Made by a program: the position numbers and the translations under genes
Source of the DNA: Candidatus Halocynthiibacter alkanivorans
Lineage (GTDB): Bacteria > Pseudomonadota > Alphaproteobacteria > Rhodobacterales > Rhodobacteraceae
Length of the DNA: 64,000 nucleotides
Reading direction: 5' to 3'
NCBI RefSeq assembly: GCF_003333265.1
Contig: NZ_QOLB01000062.1
Span: 1-64,000, forward strand
In this document: one piece after another, positions 35,424 to 45,066 of the stretch
Position numbering within the stretch: the stretch's first letter is position 1
Layout of the letters: each line of letters starts with the position of its first letter
Notes under the pieces: generated by a model
Told to the model about the DNA's origin: nothing
Database searches by the model: none
Seen by the model: the letters and a program-made list of their open reading frames with translations, nothing else

Positions 35424-35780
35424 CGGGTAAAAGCGGTTCATCCGGGTGAAAGAGGGCGCCTCACCGGCGGCCACAGCACTCAGCCGGCGGTTCTGACGGT
35501 GGCGGAACCGGACCGAAATGTCGCGCTGGTTCAGCTGAAGGCAGTCAAAAATGCCGCCGCGCACATAACCTGAGCCTTTGTAAGAACAGAGACCGCGCCC
35601 CGCCAGAAGAATGGCCCGTTCGCCCTCTTGCAGCCAGCTGCGCAGGTTGCGGTCATCGGCATCGCCCGTCAGTCCGTGGCCAACGGAGGGCGCGCAGACC
35701 AGCGCGGCATACAGATCGATACAGCTGTCGCCCGGCGCGCCCTGTTCCTAGACATTGAACACAGGTGTCGGGGCTGCCAT
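35421..35780 (-). pseudogene. nosR: nosR (N2O reductase maturation/electron-donor protein) fragment
   Basis: The frame between a TAG at 35750-35748 and a TGA at 35423-35421 reads CIDLYAALVCAPSVG, then ERAILLAGRGL, SYKGSGYVRGGIFD and SVRFRHR, the typical NosR periplasmic FMN-binding region. An ATG-led stub upstream (35780, MAAPTPVFNV then the TAG) looks like the same gene with an internal stop. It joins the nosZ fragment directly, in nosR-nosZ order, so a deletion removed the rest of nosR and the front of nosZ. The 130 bp to the next gene shows nothing else. Confidence 0.82.
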
Positions 35781-35923
35781 TTTTTCCTGTGCAGTGGGTA
35801 ACCCGATGTTTTGACATGGGATTGGCACTGTGTTGCGCTCTTATCTGGTGTTCCGGATGCTGCGGTGGGCAGTTTTTGTCACAGGGCGTTTGAGCATCCT
35901 GCGCCGCTGCTCTACACAGGGTT

Positions 35924-36676
35924 ATGACAACAAAACCCCTCCGTGAAACTGATCTGTATGCGCCGGTCAAATCTCTGCTTCAGACGCAGGGATATGAGGT
36001 GAAAGGCGAGGTGGGTGCGGTCGATATCATGGCGGTGCGCGGCGATGAAGACCCGGTGATTGTCGAATTGAAAACTGGGTTCTCGCTGTCCTTGTTCCAC
36101 CAGGCGATTGAGCGGCAGAGCATCACCGACGCGGTTTATATCGCCGTGCCCCGCAGTAAGGGGCGCGCTTTTGGCGCGGCGTTGAAACGCAATATTGCGC
36201 TGTGTCGCCGTCTTGGGCTTGGGCTGATCACCGTGCGCCTGAAGGACGGGTTCAGCGAAATCCACCTTGATCCGGCCCCCTACAAACCGCGCCAGGTCGT
36301 GAAGCGCAAGACCCGGCTGTTGCGGGAATTTGCCCGTCTGACCGGCGATCCCAATCCGGGTGGATCAAGCCGTCGCCAGGGGCTGGTCACCGCCTATCGC
36401 CAGGATGCACTGCGCTGTCTGCAGGTGCTGAGCGGGGAGGATAGTCTGAAGGCCAGCGTTGTTGCCGGACAGGCACAGGTGCCCCGGGCGCGCGAGATTA
36501 TGGCGGCCAACCATTACGGCTGGTTTGAGCGCATTGAACGGGGCATTTATGCGCTGAGCCCGAAAGGGCGCCAGGCGCTTGCGGAATACAGCCAGGCTTT
36601 GCAGGCCCTCTCCGAAATTATCCCGGTTGAACCCGCGCCATCTGAGTTGTCTCAGCCTTCGACATTGGTGAAGTGA
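35924..36676 (+). CDS. DUF2161 family protein, PD-(D/E)XK nuclease-like fold
   Basis: 250 residues. The N-terminal half has the PD-(D/E)XK pattern Asp34 (VDIMAV), then Glu48-Leu49-Lys50 (VIVELKTGFS), followed by basic segments (YKPRQVVKRKTRLLREF). The C-terminal half contains a winged-helix-like region (VPRAREIMAANHYGWFERIERGIYALSPKGRQAL). It belongs to the alphaproteobacterial DUF2161 group of putative phosphodiesterases; no demonstrated function. Its 3' end overlaps the convergent PAS-LuxR gene by 25 bp. Confidence 0.8.
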   Translation: MTTKPLRETDLYAPVKSLLQTQGYEVKGEVGAVDIMAVRGDEDPVIVELKTGFSLSLFHQAIERQSITDAVYIAVPRSKGRAFGAALKRNIALCRRLGLGLITVRLKDGFSEIHLDPAPYKPRQVVKRKTRLLREFARLTGDPNPGGSSRRQGLVTAYRQDALRCLQVLSGEDSLKASVVAGQAQVPRAREIMAANHYGWFERIERGIYALSPKGRQALAEYSQALQALSEIIPVEPAPSELSQPSTLVK

Positions 36677-37206
36677 GACAGCATTTCCGCGGCGTTTTTC
36701 GCTTTGAATTTTTTCAGCAACCGCGCCCGGATGTCTTCTACTGTGCGGCTGGACAGGGCCAGGTCATGGGCGATCTCTTTGCTGGTCAACCCCTGGCTGA
36801 GCCGCATCACCACATCGCGTTCACGAGGCGTAAGCGCCGGGCGGTCTGACAGGTCTCCCAGATGCGCATAACTGAGAACGACCCGCGAAATAGGGTCCTC
36901 CGGTGTCAGTGTTTTGGCGCGGAAGTTGCACCAGATTGCAGTGCCGTCTTTGCGCTGCAGGATACGCTGATCCGAATAGTTGCCCTGGTGGCTCAGTGCC
37001 GCAACCCCGACATTTCCGATGGCTTCAAATTCTTGCGTGCTGGCGTATATTTTGCGAAAACTTTGCCCCAACAACTCGCTGCTGTCATAACCGCTCATAG
37101 TGCAGAACGTGTTGTTACAGGCTTTGATCACCCTGTTTTCAGCCAGCACAATCCCCACCGGCGCGGCCTCGAAAGCCAATAGATTCAATTCATTGTCCAG
37201 GTTCAT
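36652..37206 (-). CDS. PAS-LuxR transcriptional regulator
   Basis: 184 residues: a PAS domain (about 8-115; APVGIVLAENRVIKACNNTFCTMSGYDSSELLGQSF) that may sense a small ligand, and a LuxR/FixJ-type HTH (about 124-180; LTPRERDVVMRLSQGLTSKEIAHDLALSSRTVEDIRARLL). GGAGAG precedes the ATG. It diverges from the M20/peptide-ABC operon and an 18-bp palindrome lies between them, so it probably controls that operon and itself. Confidence 0.87.
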   Translation of the reverse strand: MNLDNELNLLAFEAAPVGIVLAENRVIKACNNTFCTMSGYDSSELLGQSFRKIYASTQEFEAIGNVGVAALSHQGNYSDQRILQRKDGTAIWCNFRAKTLTPEDPISRVVLSYAHLGDLSDRPALTPRERDVVMRLSQGLTSKEIAHDLALSSRTVEDIRARLLKKFKAKNAAEMLSHFTNVEG

Positions 37207-37236
37207 ACGGTCTCTCCACTGCAGGAACCGTGTATA

Positions 37237-37254
37237 TACGGTATTGATACCGTA
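37237..37254. promoter_or_regulatory. 18-bp palindrome, candidate PAS-LuxR operator
   Basis: TACGGTATTGATACCGTA is a near-perfect palindrome (8-bp arms around TG), 31 bp before the LuxR-type start and 52 bp before the M20 start. Size and symmetry suit a dimeric LuxR-type HTH protein. Confidence 0.65.
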
Positions 37255-37305
37255 GATGAAAGGGGGGTAGCCTCTGATAACACATCAACACCGGCCGGGA
37301 ACACA

Positions 37306-38601
37306 ATGCAAAACAACTCAGATTTCAGTGACGCTCTCATGACACGGATCAGCGCGAAACGGGATGATCTGATCGCGCTGACCCAGGATCTTGTGCGCAT
37401 CCCGACGCTGAACCCACCAGGTGAAAACTATCGCGAGATCTGTGAATATCTGAAAGACCGGCTGGAAGCGCGTGGGTTTGCGGTGGAACTGGTGCGGGCG
37501 TATGAGGCGCCCGGTGATTGCGAAAAATATCCGCGCTGGAACATGATAGCGCGGCTGGAAGGGCCCCGCAGTGGCGAGTGCGTGCATTTCAATTCCCACA
37601 CTGATGTGGTGGAGGTCGGCCATGGCTGGACCACCGATCCGTTTGGTGCTGAACTGAAAGACGGCAAAATCTATGGACGTGGCACCTGTGATATGAAGGG
37701 CGGCCTTGCTGCTTCAATCATCGCGGTGGAAGCGTTTTTGGAAATTTGCCCCAATTTTGCCGGCGCGGTGGAGATATCCGGTACTGCGGATGAGGAGACC
37801 GGCGGTTTTGGCGGCGTCGCGTATCTGGCGCAAAAAGGTTATTTCGCGCCGGAGCGGGTGCAGCATGTGATTATTCCCGAGCCGTTGCAGAAGGACCGCA
37901 TCTGTCTGGGGCATCGCGGCGTCTACTGGGCCGAGATTGAAACCCATGGCGAGATTGCCCATGGTTCGATGCCGTTTCTGGGCAATTGCGCCGTGCGCCA
38001 TATGGGGGCGGTCCTGACGGAAATGGAAGACACGCTTTACCCCGCTTTGGCACAAAAACACACGGCAATGCCTGTTGTGCCGGAGCGCGCCCGCCAGTCC
38101 ACGATGAACATCAATTCATTCCATGGCGGCCAGGCTGAGCCTGAAGCCGGCTTTACCGGGTTGCCGTCGCCCTGCGTGCCGGACAGTTGCCGGATGGTGG
38201 TGGACCGCCGCTTTCTGATCGAAGAAAATTATGAGGATGTGAAGCAGGAGATCAAGGACGTGCTGGAGGTGGTGAAATCCCGGCGCGACGGCTTCAGCTA
38301 TGACATCCGTGACATGATGCGGGTGCTGCCGAGCATGACCGACAAGGATGCGCCGGTGGTGGGCAGTGTCGCACGCGCGATCAGTGAAGTGCTGGGGAAG
38401 GAGCCGGAATATGTTGTATCTCCGGGCACTTATGACCAGAAACACATTGACCGTATCGGCAAGTTGAAAAATTGTATTGCCTATGGGCCAGGCTTGCTGG
38501 AGCTTGCCCATAAGCCTGACGAATATATCGGTGTCGACGATATGATTGATGCGGCACAGGTGATGGCGAAATGCCTGATGGAACTGTTAAAACCTGAATA
38601 A
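37306..38601 (+). CDS. M20 family metallohydrolase (ArgE/DapE-like deacylase)
   Basis: 431 residues. Metal ligands are visible as His98 and Asp100 (FNSHTDVV), Asp129 (GTCDMKGG) and Glu163-Glu164 (TADEETGG); further ligands lie in the C-terminal half (YDQKHIDR...). A dimerisation lid occupies the middle. Enzymes of this group hydrolyse N-acyl amino acids or dipeptides in the cytoplasm. First gene of an operon with a peptide-type ABC importer, aldehyde dehydrogenase, SDR and P1 peptidase, suggesting breakdown of an imported N-acylated or peptide-like compound. Confidence 0.85.
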   Translation: MQNNSDFSDALMTRISAKRDDLIALTQDLVRIPTLNPPGENYREICEYLKDRLEARGFAVELVRAYEAPGDCEKYPRWNMIARLEGPRSGECVHFNSHTDVVEVGHGWTTDPFGAELKDGKIYGRGTCDMKGGLAASIIAVEAFLEICPNFAGAVEISGTADEETGGFGGVAYLAQKGYFAPERVQHVIIPEPLQKDRICLGHRGVYWAEIETHGEIAHGSMPFLGNCAVRHMGAVLTEMEDTLYPALAQKHTAMPVVPERARQSTMNINSFHGGQAEPEAGFTGLPSPCVPDSCRMVVDRRFLIEENYEDVKQEIKDVLEVVKSRRDGFSYDIRDMMRVLPSMTDKDAPVVGSVARAISEVLGKEPEYVVSPGTYDQKHIDRIGKLKNCIAYGPGLLELAHKPDEYIGVDDMIDAAQVMAKCLMELLKPE

Positions 38602-38651
38602 CGCCCCGGGCAAACCGGGCAAATTAGCGAAACAATACGGAGGACAGAATT

Positions 38652-40133
38652 ATGATGAAAGCAATTTCCCGCAGCATGTTCGCTGCCTCAATGATGCTGA
38701 CGGCCGGCGCGGCTTTCGCTGCAAATACGGATGTCACAGTCGGGCTGCAGCTTGAGCCACCACATCTGGATCCGACCAGCGCTGCGGCGGGTGCGATTGA
38801 CCAGGTGCTGTATTCCAACGTCTTTGAAGGGCTGACCCGGTTTGGACCTGATGGGTCGGTCAATCCGGGCCTCGCGGAAAGCTGGACCATCTCGGACGAC
38901 GGGCTGAGCTATACGTTCAAGCTGCGCGCGGGGGTTAAATTCCACGATGGCAGTGATTTTGAGGCGACCGATGTGGTGTTTTCGCTGGATCGCGCCCGGG
39001 CTGAAGATTCAGTGAATGCACAAAAGGCGCTGTTTGCCGGCATTGCCAGCGTTGAAGCGCTGGATGCGGGCACCGTGAAGGTCACCCTGTCGGACGCAAA
39101 TGGCAGTTTCCTGTTCAATATGGCCTGGGGCGATGCAGTGATGGTGGCGCCCGAAAGCATTGACGATATCAAATCCAATCCCGTCGGCACCGGCGCATTC
39201 CGCTTTGACAGCTGGTCGCGCGGCGACAAAATCGAACTGGCGCGCAATGAGGACTACTGGGGCACGCCTGCCAGGATTGAAGCGGCGACGTTCAAATTCA
39301 TCTCGGACCCGACGGCGGCTTTTGCGGCGATGATGGCGGAAGATGTGGATGTGTTTTACAGCTATCCGGCGCCGGAAAACCTGATGGCATTTGAGGCTGA
39401 TGCGCGGTTCACCATCCTGTCAGGCTCGACAGAAGGCGAAACCATTCTGGCGATGAACAACAAACAGGCGCCGTTTGACAACGCAAAGGTGCGTGCCGCG
39501 GTCAGCTATGCGATTGACCGCAATGCAATCATTGACGGCGCGATGTTTGGTTTTGGCACCCCGATCGGCACCCATTTTGCGCCGCACAATCCCGATTATG
39601 TCGATCTGACCGGCAATTCTGCTTATGACCCCGAAAAGGCGCGTGCGCTGCTGGCTGAGGCCGGGCTGGCCGATGGGTTCAAGACCACGCTGAAACTGCC
39701 ACCGCCCAGCTATGCGCGACGCGGTGGTGAAATTATCGCCGCGCAACTGCGTGCTGTGGGCATTGAAACCGAAATCAGCAATCTGGAATGGGCGCAATGG
39801 CTGGAGCAGGTGTTCCGGGGCTATGACTACGGTCTGACCATTGTGTCGCACACCGAGCCGATGGACATCGGCATCTATGCGCGGCCGGAGTATTATTTCC
39901 AGTATGACAACGCCGATTTCCAGACGCTGATCGCGGATCTGGCGGTGGAAGCGGACCCGGGCAAACGATCAGGGATGCTGAAACAGGCGCAGACGGTGAT
40001 TTCTGAGGATTACGTCAACGCCTATCTGTTCCAGCTCGCGATGGTGAGCGTGGTGAAGACGGATCTCAAAGGGATTTGGGAAAATGCACCGACCCAGGCG
40101 ATTGACCTGACTTCTGTCTACTGGGCGGACTGA
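38652..40133 (+). CDS. Peptide/nickel-type ABC transporter substrate-binding protein
   Basis: 493 residues: a signal peptide (about 1-23, ending AAFAAN) and an SBP_bac_5 domain with GLQLEPPHLDPTSA, VFEGLTRFGPDGSVNPGLAESW, YTFKLRAGVKFHDGSDFEATDVVFSL and FRFDSWSRGDKIELARNEDYW. GGAGGACAG precedes tandem ATG codons. It binds peptides or other oligomeric amides in the periplasm. Followed by a hairpin, two permeases and a fused ATPase. Confidence 0.9.
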   Translation: MMKAISRSMFAASMMLTAGAAFAANTDVTVGLQLEPPHLDPTSAAAGAIDQVLYSNVFEGLTRFGPDGSVNPGLAESWTISDDGLSYTFKLRAGVKFHDGSDFEATDVVFSLDRARAEDSVNAQKALFAGIASVEALDAGTVKVTLSDANGSFLFNMAWGDAVMVAPESIDDIKSNPVGTGAFRFDSWSRGDKIELARNEDYWGTPARIEAATFKFISDPTAAFAAMMAEDVDVFYSYPAPENLMAFEADARFTILSGSTEGETILAMNNKQAPFDNAKVRAAVSYAIDRNAIIDGAMFGFGTPIGTHFAPHNPDYVDLTGNSAYDPEKARALLAEAGLADGFKTTLKLPPPSYARRGGEIIAAQLRAVGIETEISNLEWAQWLEQVFRGYDYGLTIVSHTEPMDIGIYARPEYYFQYDNADFQTLIADLAVEADPGKRSGMLKQAQTVISEDYVNAYLFQLAMVSVVKTDLKGIWENAPTQAIDLTSVYWAD

Positions 40134-40141
40134 CCTCACTT

Positions 40142-40165
40142 AGCCGGCGGCCCTGGTCGCCGGCT
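40142..40165 (+). terminator. Hairpin after the peptide-binding protein gene
   Basis: AGCCGGCG (40142-40149) pairs with CGCCGGCT (40158-40165) around an 8-base loop, followed by TCCCCT. It starts 9 bp after the stop codon; probably protects the binding-protein message or partly terminates. Confidence 0.6.
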
Positions 40166-40176
40166 TCCCCTGTGCT

Positions 40177-41145
40177 ATGACCGGATCTTCAACCGACATG
40201 TTAATCTATGCGCTAAAACGGCTGCGTTCGCTGGTGCTGAGCCTGTTGGTGGCCAGTGTGGTCATCTTTGCGGTGATCGAAGTGGTGCCCGGTGATCCGG
40301 CCGCCTTTATGCTGGGCATCAATGCGCAAGAAGATACCATTGCGGCACTGCGTGAAGAGTTGGGGCTTAACCTGTCGGTTTACCAGCGTTATTTCAACTG
40401 GGTCGGTGGGCTGCTCAGTGGCGATTTCGGCATATCCTATACCTATCGCAGCCCGGTGGCGGAAATCGTGACAGAACGGCTTTGGGTGTCGCTGCCTCTG
40501 GCCGCCTATGCGCTGAGCCTGACGGTACTGCTGGCCTTTCCCGCCGGGATCCTCGCCGCCAGCCGGCGCGGCTCGGTCACGGATCTCTCAGTAATGGGCT
40601 TCACCCAGCTCGGCGTTGCGATCCCCAATTTCTGGTTCGCGATGCTGATGGTGCTGGCTTTTGCGATCAATCTGCGCTGGTTTTCCGCCGGGGGGTTTCC
40701 GGGCTGGGACGAAGGGTTCTGGATCTCGATGAAGTCCCTGACACTGCCGGCCATTGCGCTGGCGCTGCCTCAGGCGTCCATTCTGGCGCGGGTGATGCGC
40801 TCCTCGCTGCTGGACACGCTGGGCGAAGACTATGTCCGCACATGCCGCGCCAAAGGGCTGAGCAAGGCCCAGGCGTTATGGCGCCACGCGCTGCGCAACG
40901 CGCTGATCCCGGTGCTGACCATCATCGGGCTGCAGTTTTCCTTCCTTCTCGCCGGAGCGATCATTATCGAGAACGTATTTTTCCTGCCCGGCCTTGGGCG
41001 GCTGGTGTTTCAAAGCATTTCCCAGCGCGATCTGATCGTGGTGGAAAGCGTGGTGATGCTGCTGGTCTTTGCGGTGATCCTGGTGAATTTTGCTGTCGAT
41101 ATCGCTTATGCGCTGGTTGATCCACGCCTGCGCAGGGGCCGGTGA
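40177..41145 (+). CDS. Peptide ABC transporter permease, DppB type
   Basis: 322 residues, six membrane helices, with the DppB opening MLIYALKRLRSLVLSLLVASVVIF, VVPGDPAAFMLG and the EAA loop EDYVRTCRAKGLSKAQALWRHALRNALIPVLTI. The start at 40177 has no clear site; an ATG at 40198 (MLIYAL) is an equally good choice. It ends overlapping the next permease as TGATG. Confidence 0.9.
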   Translation: MTGSSTDMLIYALKRLRSLVLSLLVASVVIFAVIEVVPGDPAAFMLGINAQEDTIAALREELGLNLSVYQRYFNWVGGLLSGDFGISYTYRSPVAEIVTERLWVSLPLAAYALSLTVLLAFPAGILAASRRGSVTDLSVMGFTQLGVAIPNFWFAMLMVLAFAINLRWFSAGGFPGWDEGFWISMKSLTLPAIALALPQASILARVMRSSLLDTLGEDYVRTCRAKGLSKAQALWRHALRNALIPVLTIIGLQFSFLLAGAIIIENVFFLPGLGRLVFQSISQRDLIVVESVVMLLVFAVILVNFAVDIAYALVDPRLRRGR

Positions 41146-41993
41146 TGGCTGAAAAATCTATATTACGCCTGGCGCTGTCCTCAAGAAACCTGATCATCGG
41201 CCTGGCGTTGTCACTGGTGTTTGTGATTGCCGGTCTGCTGTCCTTCCTGTGGACGCCCTATGATGTGACGATGCTGGATATCCCGTCCAGATTTCAGACG
41301 CCGTCCGCAGCACATTGGCTGGGCACTGACCATTTTGGCCGCGATATCCTGTCGATGATCATGGTCGGCGCGCGCACTTCCATCGCAGTGGCGCTGGTGG
41401 CCGTGGGTATCGGCATGGGCCTTGGAGTGCCGCTCGGACTGGCGGCTGCGGCGCGCAAGGACAGCTTGCTGGACGATCTTATTATGCGTGGCAATGACCT
41501 GGTGTTTGCTTTTCCTTCGCTGTTGATCGCGATCCTGATCACCGCCGTGTTCGGCCCTTCAGCGTTAAACGCGATCATCGCCATCGGCGTGTTTAACATC
41601 CCGGTGTTTGCCCGCCTGGTGCGCGGCGCGGCGCTGTCGCTGTGGACGCTGGATTATGTGTTGTCGGCGCGCGTGGCCGGCAAAGGGGCGGCGCGTATTT
41701 CCTTTGAGCATATCCTACCCAATGTCGCCAACTTGTTGATTGTGCAGGGCACCATCCAGTTTTCGCTGGGCATTCTGGCCGAAGCTTCGCTGAGTTATGT
41801 CGGCCTTGGCGCTCAGCCGCCGATCCCCAGCTGGGGGCGGATGCTGGCCGACAGCCAGACCATGATCAGCCTGGCGCCGCATATGGCGTTGTTTCCGGGG
41901 CTGGCGATTGTGCTGACAGTGCTGGGGCTGAACCTGGCCGGCGACGGGTTGCGTGACCTGTTTGACCCCAAACTTCGTAAGGCGCGCACATGA
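41145..41993 (+). CDS. Peptide ABC transporter permease, DppC type
   Basis: 282 residues, six membrane helices, with the DppC-type HWLGTDHFGRDILSMIMVGARTSIAVALVAV and the EAA-like DYVLSARVAGKGAARISFEHILPNVANLLIVQ. The start overlaps the upstream stop by one base. It partners the DppB-type protein. Confidence 0.9.
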   Translation: MAEKSILRLALSSRNLIIGLALSLVFVIAGLLSFLWTPYDVTMLDIPSRFQTPSAAHWLGTDHFGRDILSMIMVGARTSIAVALVAVGIGMGLGVPLGLAAAARKDSLLDDLIMRGNDLVFAFPSLLIAILITAVFGPSALNAIIAIGVFNIPVFARLVRGAALSLWTLDYVLSARVAGKGAARISFEHILPNVANLLIVQGTIQFSLGILAEASLSYVGLGAQPPIPSWGRMLADSQTMISLAPHMALFPGLAIVLTVLGLNLAGDGLRDLFDPKLRKART

Positions 41994-43606
41994 GCTTGCT
42001 TGATATTCAAAAGCTGTCGCTGTCGATCCACGGCACCCCGATCCTTGACAATGTGTCGCTGTCGCTGCGCCCTGGCGAAATCCTCGGTGTGATCGGGGAA
42101 AGTGGGTCGGGCAAGTCGATGACCGCTTTTGCCACCATGCAGCTGCTGCCCGACGGCGCCAATGCCAGCGGCAAGATCCTGCTGCAGGGGCAGGATCTGC
42201 TGACCACGTCTGAGCCGGAATTGTGTGCCATCCGGGGCAAAGACATCGGCATGGTGTTTCAGGAGCCGATGACGGCGCTGAATCCACTGCAGAGCATTGG
42301 CAAACAAGTGGCGGAAACTCTGCGCATTCACGACCGTTCGCTGAGCCGGGGCGAAGCGATGAGACGCGCTGCAAACACGCTGGAGCGCTGCGGGTTGCCT
42401 GGCGATCAGTTCCCGTTGTCGCGTTATCCGTTTGAACTGTCCGGTGGCCAGCGCCAGCGGGTGGTGATCGCCATGGCGATCGCGTTGCAGCCAAAGCTGT
42501 TGATCGCGGACGAGCCGACAACGGCGCTGGATGTGACTACCCAGGCGCAGATCCTGGTGCTCTTGAAGCGACTGGTGTCTGAGGATGGCATGGCGTTGAT
42601 GATGATCACCCATGATCTGGCGGTGGTCAGTGGCATGGCGGATAGGATCTGTATCATGCGCGCGGGCAAGGTGATTGAAGAGGGCGCCGCGGGTACACTT
42701 ATCACTGAAAGCAAACACCCCTATACCCGCGCGCTGTTTGAGGCCTCCTCCCATCAGCCCGACCGGATACAGGGGGCACATAATGTGCCGCTGTTGCAGG
42801 TCAGAAATGTGGTGCGCGACTATGCGCTGCCACGCAAAGGGCTGTTTGCCAAACCGGGCCGCCACCGGGCTGTCAACGATGTCAGTTTTGAACTGCATCA
42901 TGGCGAAAGCCTGGGCCTGGTCGGGGAAAGCGGTTGCGGGAAATCCACCCTGACGCGGGCGATCCTTGGGCTGGAAGAGGTGCAGGGCGGTGAGATCCTG
43001 CTGGACGGAGAGCCGGTGTTCGCTGCCAACCAGCCCAATCACAAGGTGCGGCGCAAGATGCAGGTGGTGTTCCAGGATCCCTATGGCTCGTTCAATCCGC
43101 GCCACAAGGTCGCGCGTCTGATTGCGGAGCCGTTTCACCTGCTGGAGACCCAGCCCCGCGGCGCTGAGCGGGAGGCGCTGATCGATGAGGCGCTTGAAAG
43201 TGTTGGATTAACACCAGTCGATAAGCACAAGTATATACACGAATTTTCTGGCGGACAGCGTCAGCGTATTGCCATAGCGCGCGCCTTGATTATCAAACCA
43301 AAGCTGATCATTCTGGACGAAGCCGTATCGGCGCTGGATGTGTCCATTCGGGCGCAGATCCTGGATCTTCTGGCGGATCTTTCGGCGCGCTTCGGACTGA
43401 CCTACCTGTTTATTTCGCACGACCTCTCGGTGGTGCGCGCGATCACTGACCGGGTGCTGGTGATGCAGGACGGTGAAATCGTAGAGCAGGGCGAAACCGG
43501 CGCGGTGTTTGATGCACCTGCCCATGCGTTCACCCGCACCCTGATTGCAGCCGCCCCGCGTCTGCCCGACATCCCTGCACATATAGGAGACACCCATGGC
43601 GCTTGA
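41990..43606 (+). CDS. Fused peptide ABC transporter ATPase (DppD-DppF type)
   Basis: 538 residues holding two complete nucleotide-binding domains. The first (about 1-255) has Walker [18 protein letters not shown] and [12 protein letters not shown]. The second (about 265-530) has [17 protein letters not shown] and [12 protein letters not shown]. The fusion replaces separate DppD and DppF subunits. It begins within the stop of the DppC gene (ATGA) and overlaps the aldehyde dehydrogenase gene by 11 bp. Confidence 0.92.
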   Translation: MSLLDIQKLSLSIHGTPILDNVSLSLRPGEILGVIGESGSGKSMTAFATMQLLPDGANASGKILLQGQDLLTTSEPELCAIRGKDIGMVFQEPMTALNPLQSIGKQVAETLRIHDRSLSRGEAMRRAANTLERCGLPGDQFPLSRYPFELSGGQRQRVVIAMAIALQPKLLIADEPTTALDVTTQAQILVLLKRLVSEDGMALMMITHDLAVVSGMADRICIMRAGKVIEEGAAGTLITESKHPYTRALFEASSHQPDRIQGAHNVPLLQVRNVVRDYALPRKGLFAKPGRHRAVNDVSFELHHGESLGLVGESGCGKSTLTRAILGLEEVQGGEILLDGEPVFAANQPNHKVRRKMQVVFQDPYGSFNPRHKVARLIAEPFHLLETQPRGAEREALIDEALESVGLTPVDKHKYIHEFSGGQRQRIAIARALIIKPKLIILDEAVSALDVSIRAQILDLLADLSARFGLTYLFISHDLSVVRAITDRVLVMQDGEIVEQGETGAVFDAPAHAFTRTLIAAAPRLPDIPAHIGDTHGA

Positions 43607-45050
43607 AGATCTGTGGTTTAACCCAGCGCTTTGTTTTATCAATGGGGCCTGGGTCACGCCGGAAGCCGGCCAGACACTTGGCCTGTCCAACCCGTCAGAC
43701 GGGTCAGACATCGGCGAAATTGCCCGCGGTACCGCGGCAGATATTGACCGGGCTGTACTGGCTGCCGAAGCGGCGCTGGCTGGTGAGTGGGGCCGGATGA
43801 GTGCGCCGGAACGCGGCCGCGTCTTGTCCCGCACCGGCCAGCTGGTGCTGGAGCACGCCGACCGACTGGCCCGCATTGAAGCGATGGATGTGGGTAAACC
43901 GTTAAAACAGGCGATGGCCGATGTAATGGCGCTGGCGCGCTATATGGAGTTTTATGGCGGCGCTGCGGATAAGTTACACGGCAGCACCATCCCTTATCTG
44001 GACGGTTATACGGTCTACACTCTGCGCCAACCGCACGGGGTGACCGGGCATATCATCCCGTGGAATTATCCGATGCAGATCATCGGGCGTTCTGTTGGGG
44101 CGGCGCTGGCCACCGGCAATGCGGCAGTGTTAAAACCGGCGGAACAGGCCTGCCTGACGGCGCTGGCCTTTGCCGATCTGGCGCGCCAGGCCGGGCTGCC
44201 TGCGGGGGCGCTGAACGTGGTGCCGGGCCTTGGCAACGAGGCCGGTGCGGCGTTGACCAGCCATCCAGGCGTGAACCATATATCATTTACGGGCTCGGTT
44301 GGCGTCGGGCGGTTGATCCAGGCGGGGGCGGCGCAAAACGTGGTGCCGGTGACTCTTGAACTGGGTGGCAAGTCGCCGCAACTGGTGTTTGATGACGCTG
44401 ATATTGACGCGGCGCTGCCGTTTCTGGTCAATGCGGGCATTCAGAACGCCGGGCAGACCTGTTCGGCGGCCTCGCGTATTCTGGTGCAGCGCGGCGTTTA
44501 TGATCAGGTGCTGGCGAAGATGGCGGCGCGTTATTCTGCGCTGCGGGTCGGGCCGGCGCTGCAGGATCTGGATGTGGGTCCGCTGATATCTGCCCGGCAG
44601 AAGCAGGTCGTCGATGGGTTCCTGACCCGTGGCGCCGATCTTGAAGTCGCCGCCCGGGGGCAGTTCGTGGCGGAAGCGCCGATTGGTGGGCATTATGTGG
44701 CGCCGACCCTGTTTGCCGGGGTCAGCCCGGATCACAGCCTGGCGCAGGAGGAAATATTCGGCCCGGTTCAGGTGGTGATCCCGTTTGAAGACGAGGCGGA
44801 AGCGCTGGCGATCGCCAATGGCACCGCTTACGGCCTGGTGGCATCGGTCTGGAGTGCGGACGGGGCGCGGCAGATGCGCCTGGCGCGTCAACTGCGGGCC
44901 GGGCAGGTGTTTTTGAACAACTACGGTGCGGGCGGCGGCGTCGAGCTGCCCTTTGGCGGCTCCGGCCTGTCGGGTCATGGCCGCGAAAAAGGATTTGAGG
45001 CGCTGTACGGGTTTTCAAGCCTGAAGACTGTCGCCGCTTTTCATGGATGA
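43596..45050 (+). CDS. NAD(P)-dependent aldehyde dehydrogenase
   Basis: 484 residues with general base Glu255 (TLELGGKSP), catalytic Cys289 (NAGQTCSA), the cofactor loop FTGSVGVGR (231-239) and PWNYPMQI (155-162). Length and layout match betaine-, 4-aminobutyraldehyde- or related aldehyde dehydrogenases; the exact substrate cannot be fixed. It overlaps the ABC ATPase gene by 11 bp. It likely oxidises an aldehyde formed from the imported compound. Confidence 0.9.
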   Translation: MALEDLWFNPALCFINGAWVTPEAGQTLGLSNPSDGSDIGEIARGTAADIDRAVLAAEAALAGEWGRMSAPERGRVLSRTGQLVLEHADRLARIEAMDVGKPLKQAMADVMALARYMEFYGGAADKLHGSTIPYLDGYTVYTLRQPHGVTGHIIPWNYPMQIIGRSVGAALATGNAAVLKPAEQACLTALAFADLARQAGLPAGALNVVPGLGNEAGAALTSHPGVNHISFTGSVGVGRLIQAGAAQNVVPVTLELGGKSPQLVFDDADIDAALPFLVNAGIQNAGQTCSAASRILVQRGVYDQVLAKMAARYSALRVGPALQDLDVGPLISARQKQVVDGFLTRGADLEVAARGQFVAEAPIGGHYVAPTLFAGVSPDHSLAQEEIFGPVQVVIPFEDEAEALAIANGTAYGLVASVWSADGARQMRLARQLRAGQVFLNNYGAGGGVELPFGGSGLSGHGREKGFEALYGFSSLKTVAAFHG

Positions 45051-45066
45051 TTTGAAGGATAAGAAC

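Noticed and set aside
35113-35780. Functional nosR or nosZ gene
   Set aside because: Internal stops, at least two frameshifts, and loss of most of both proteins.
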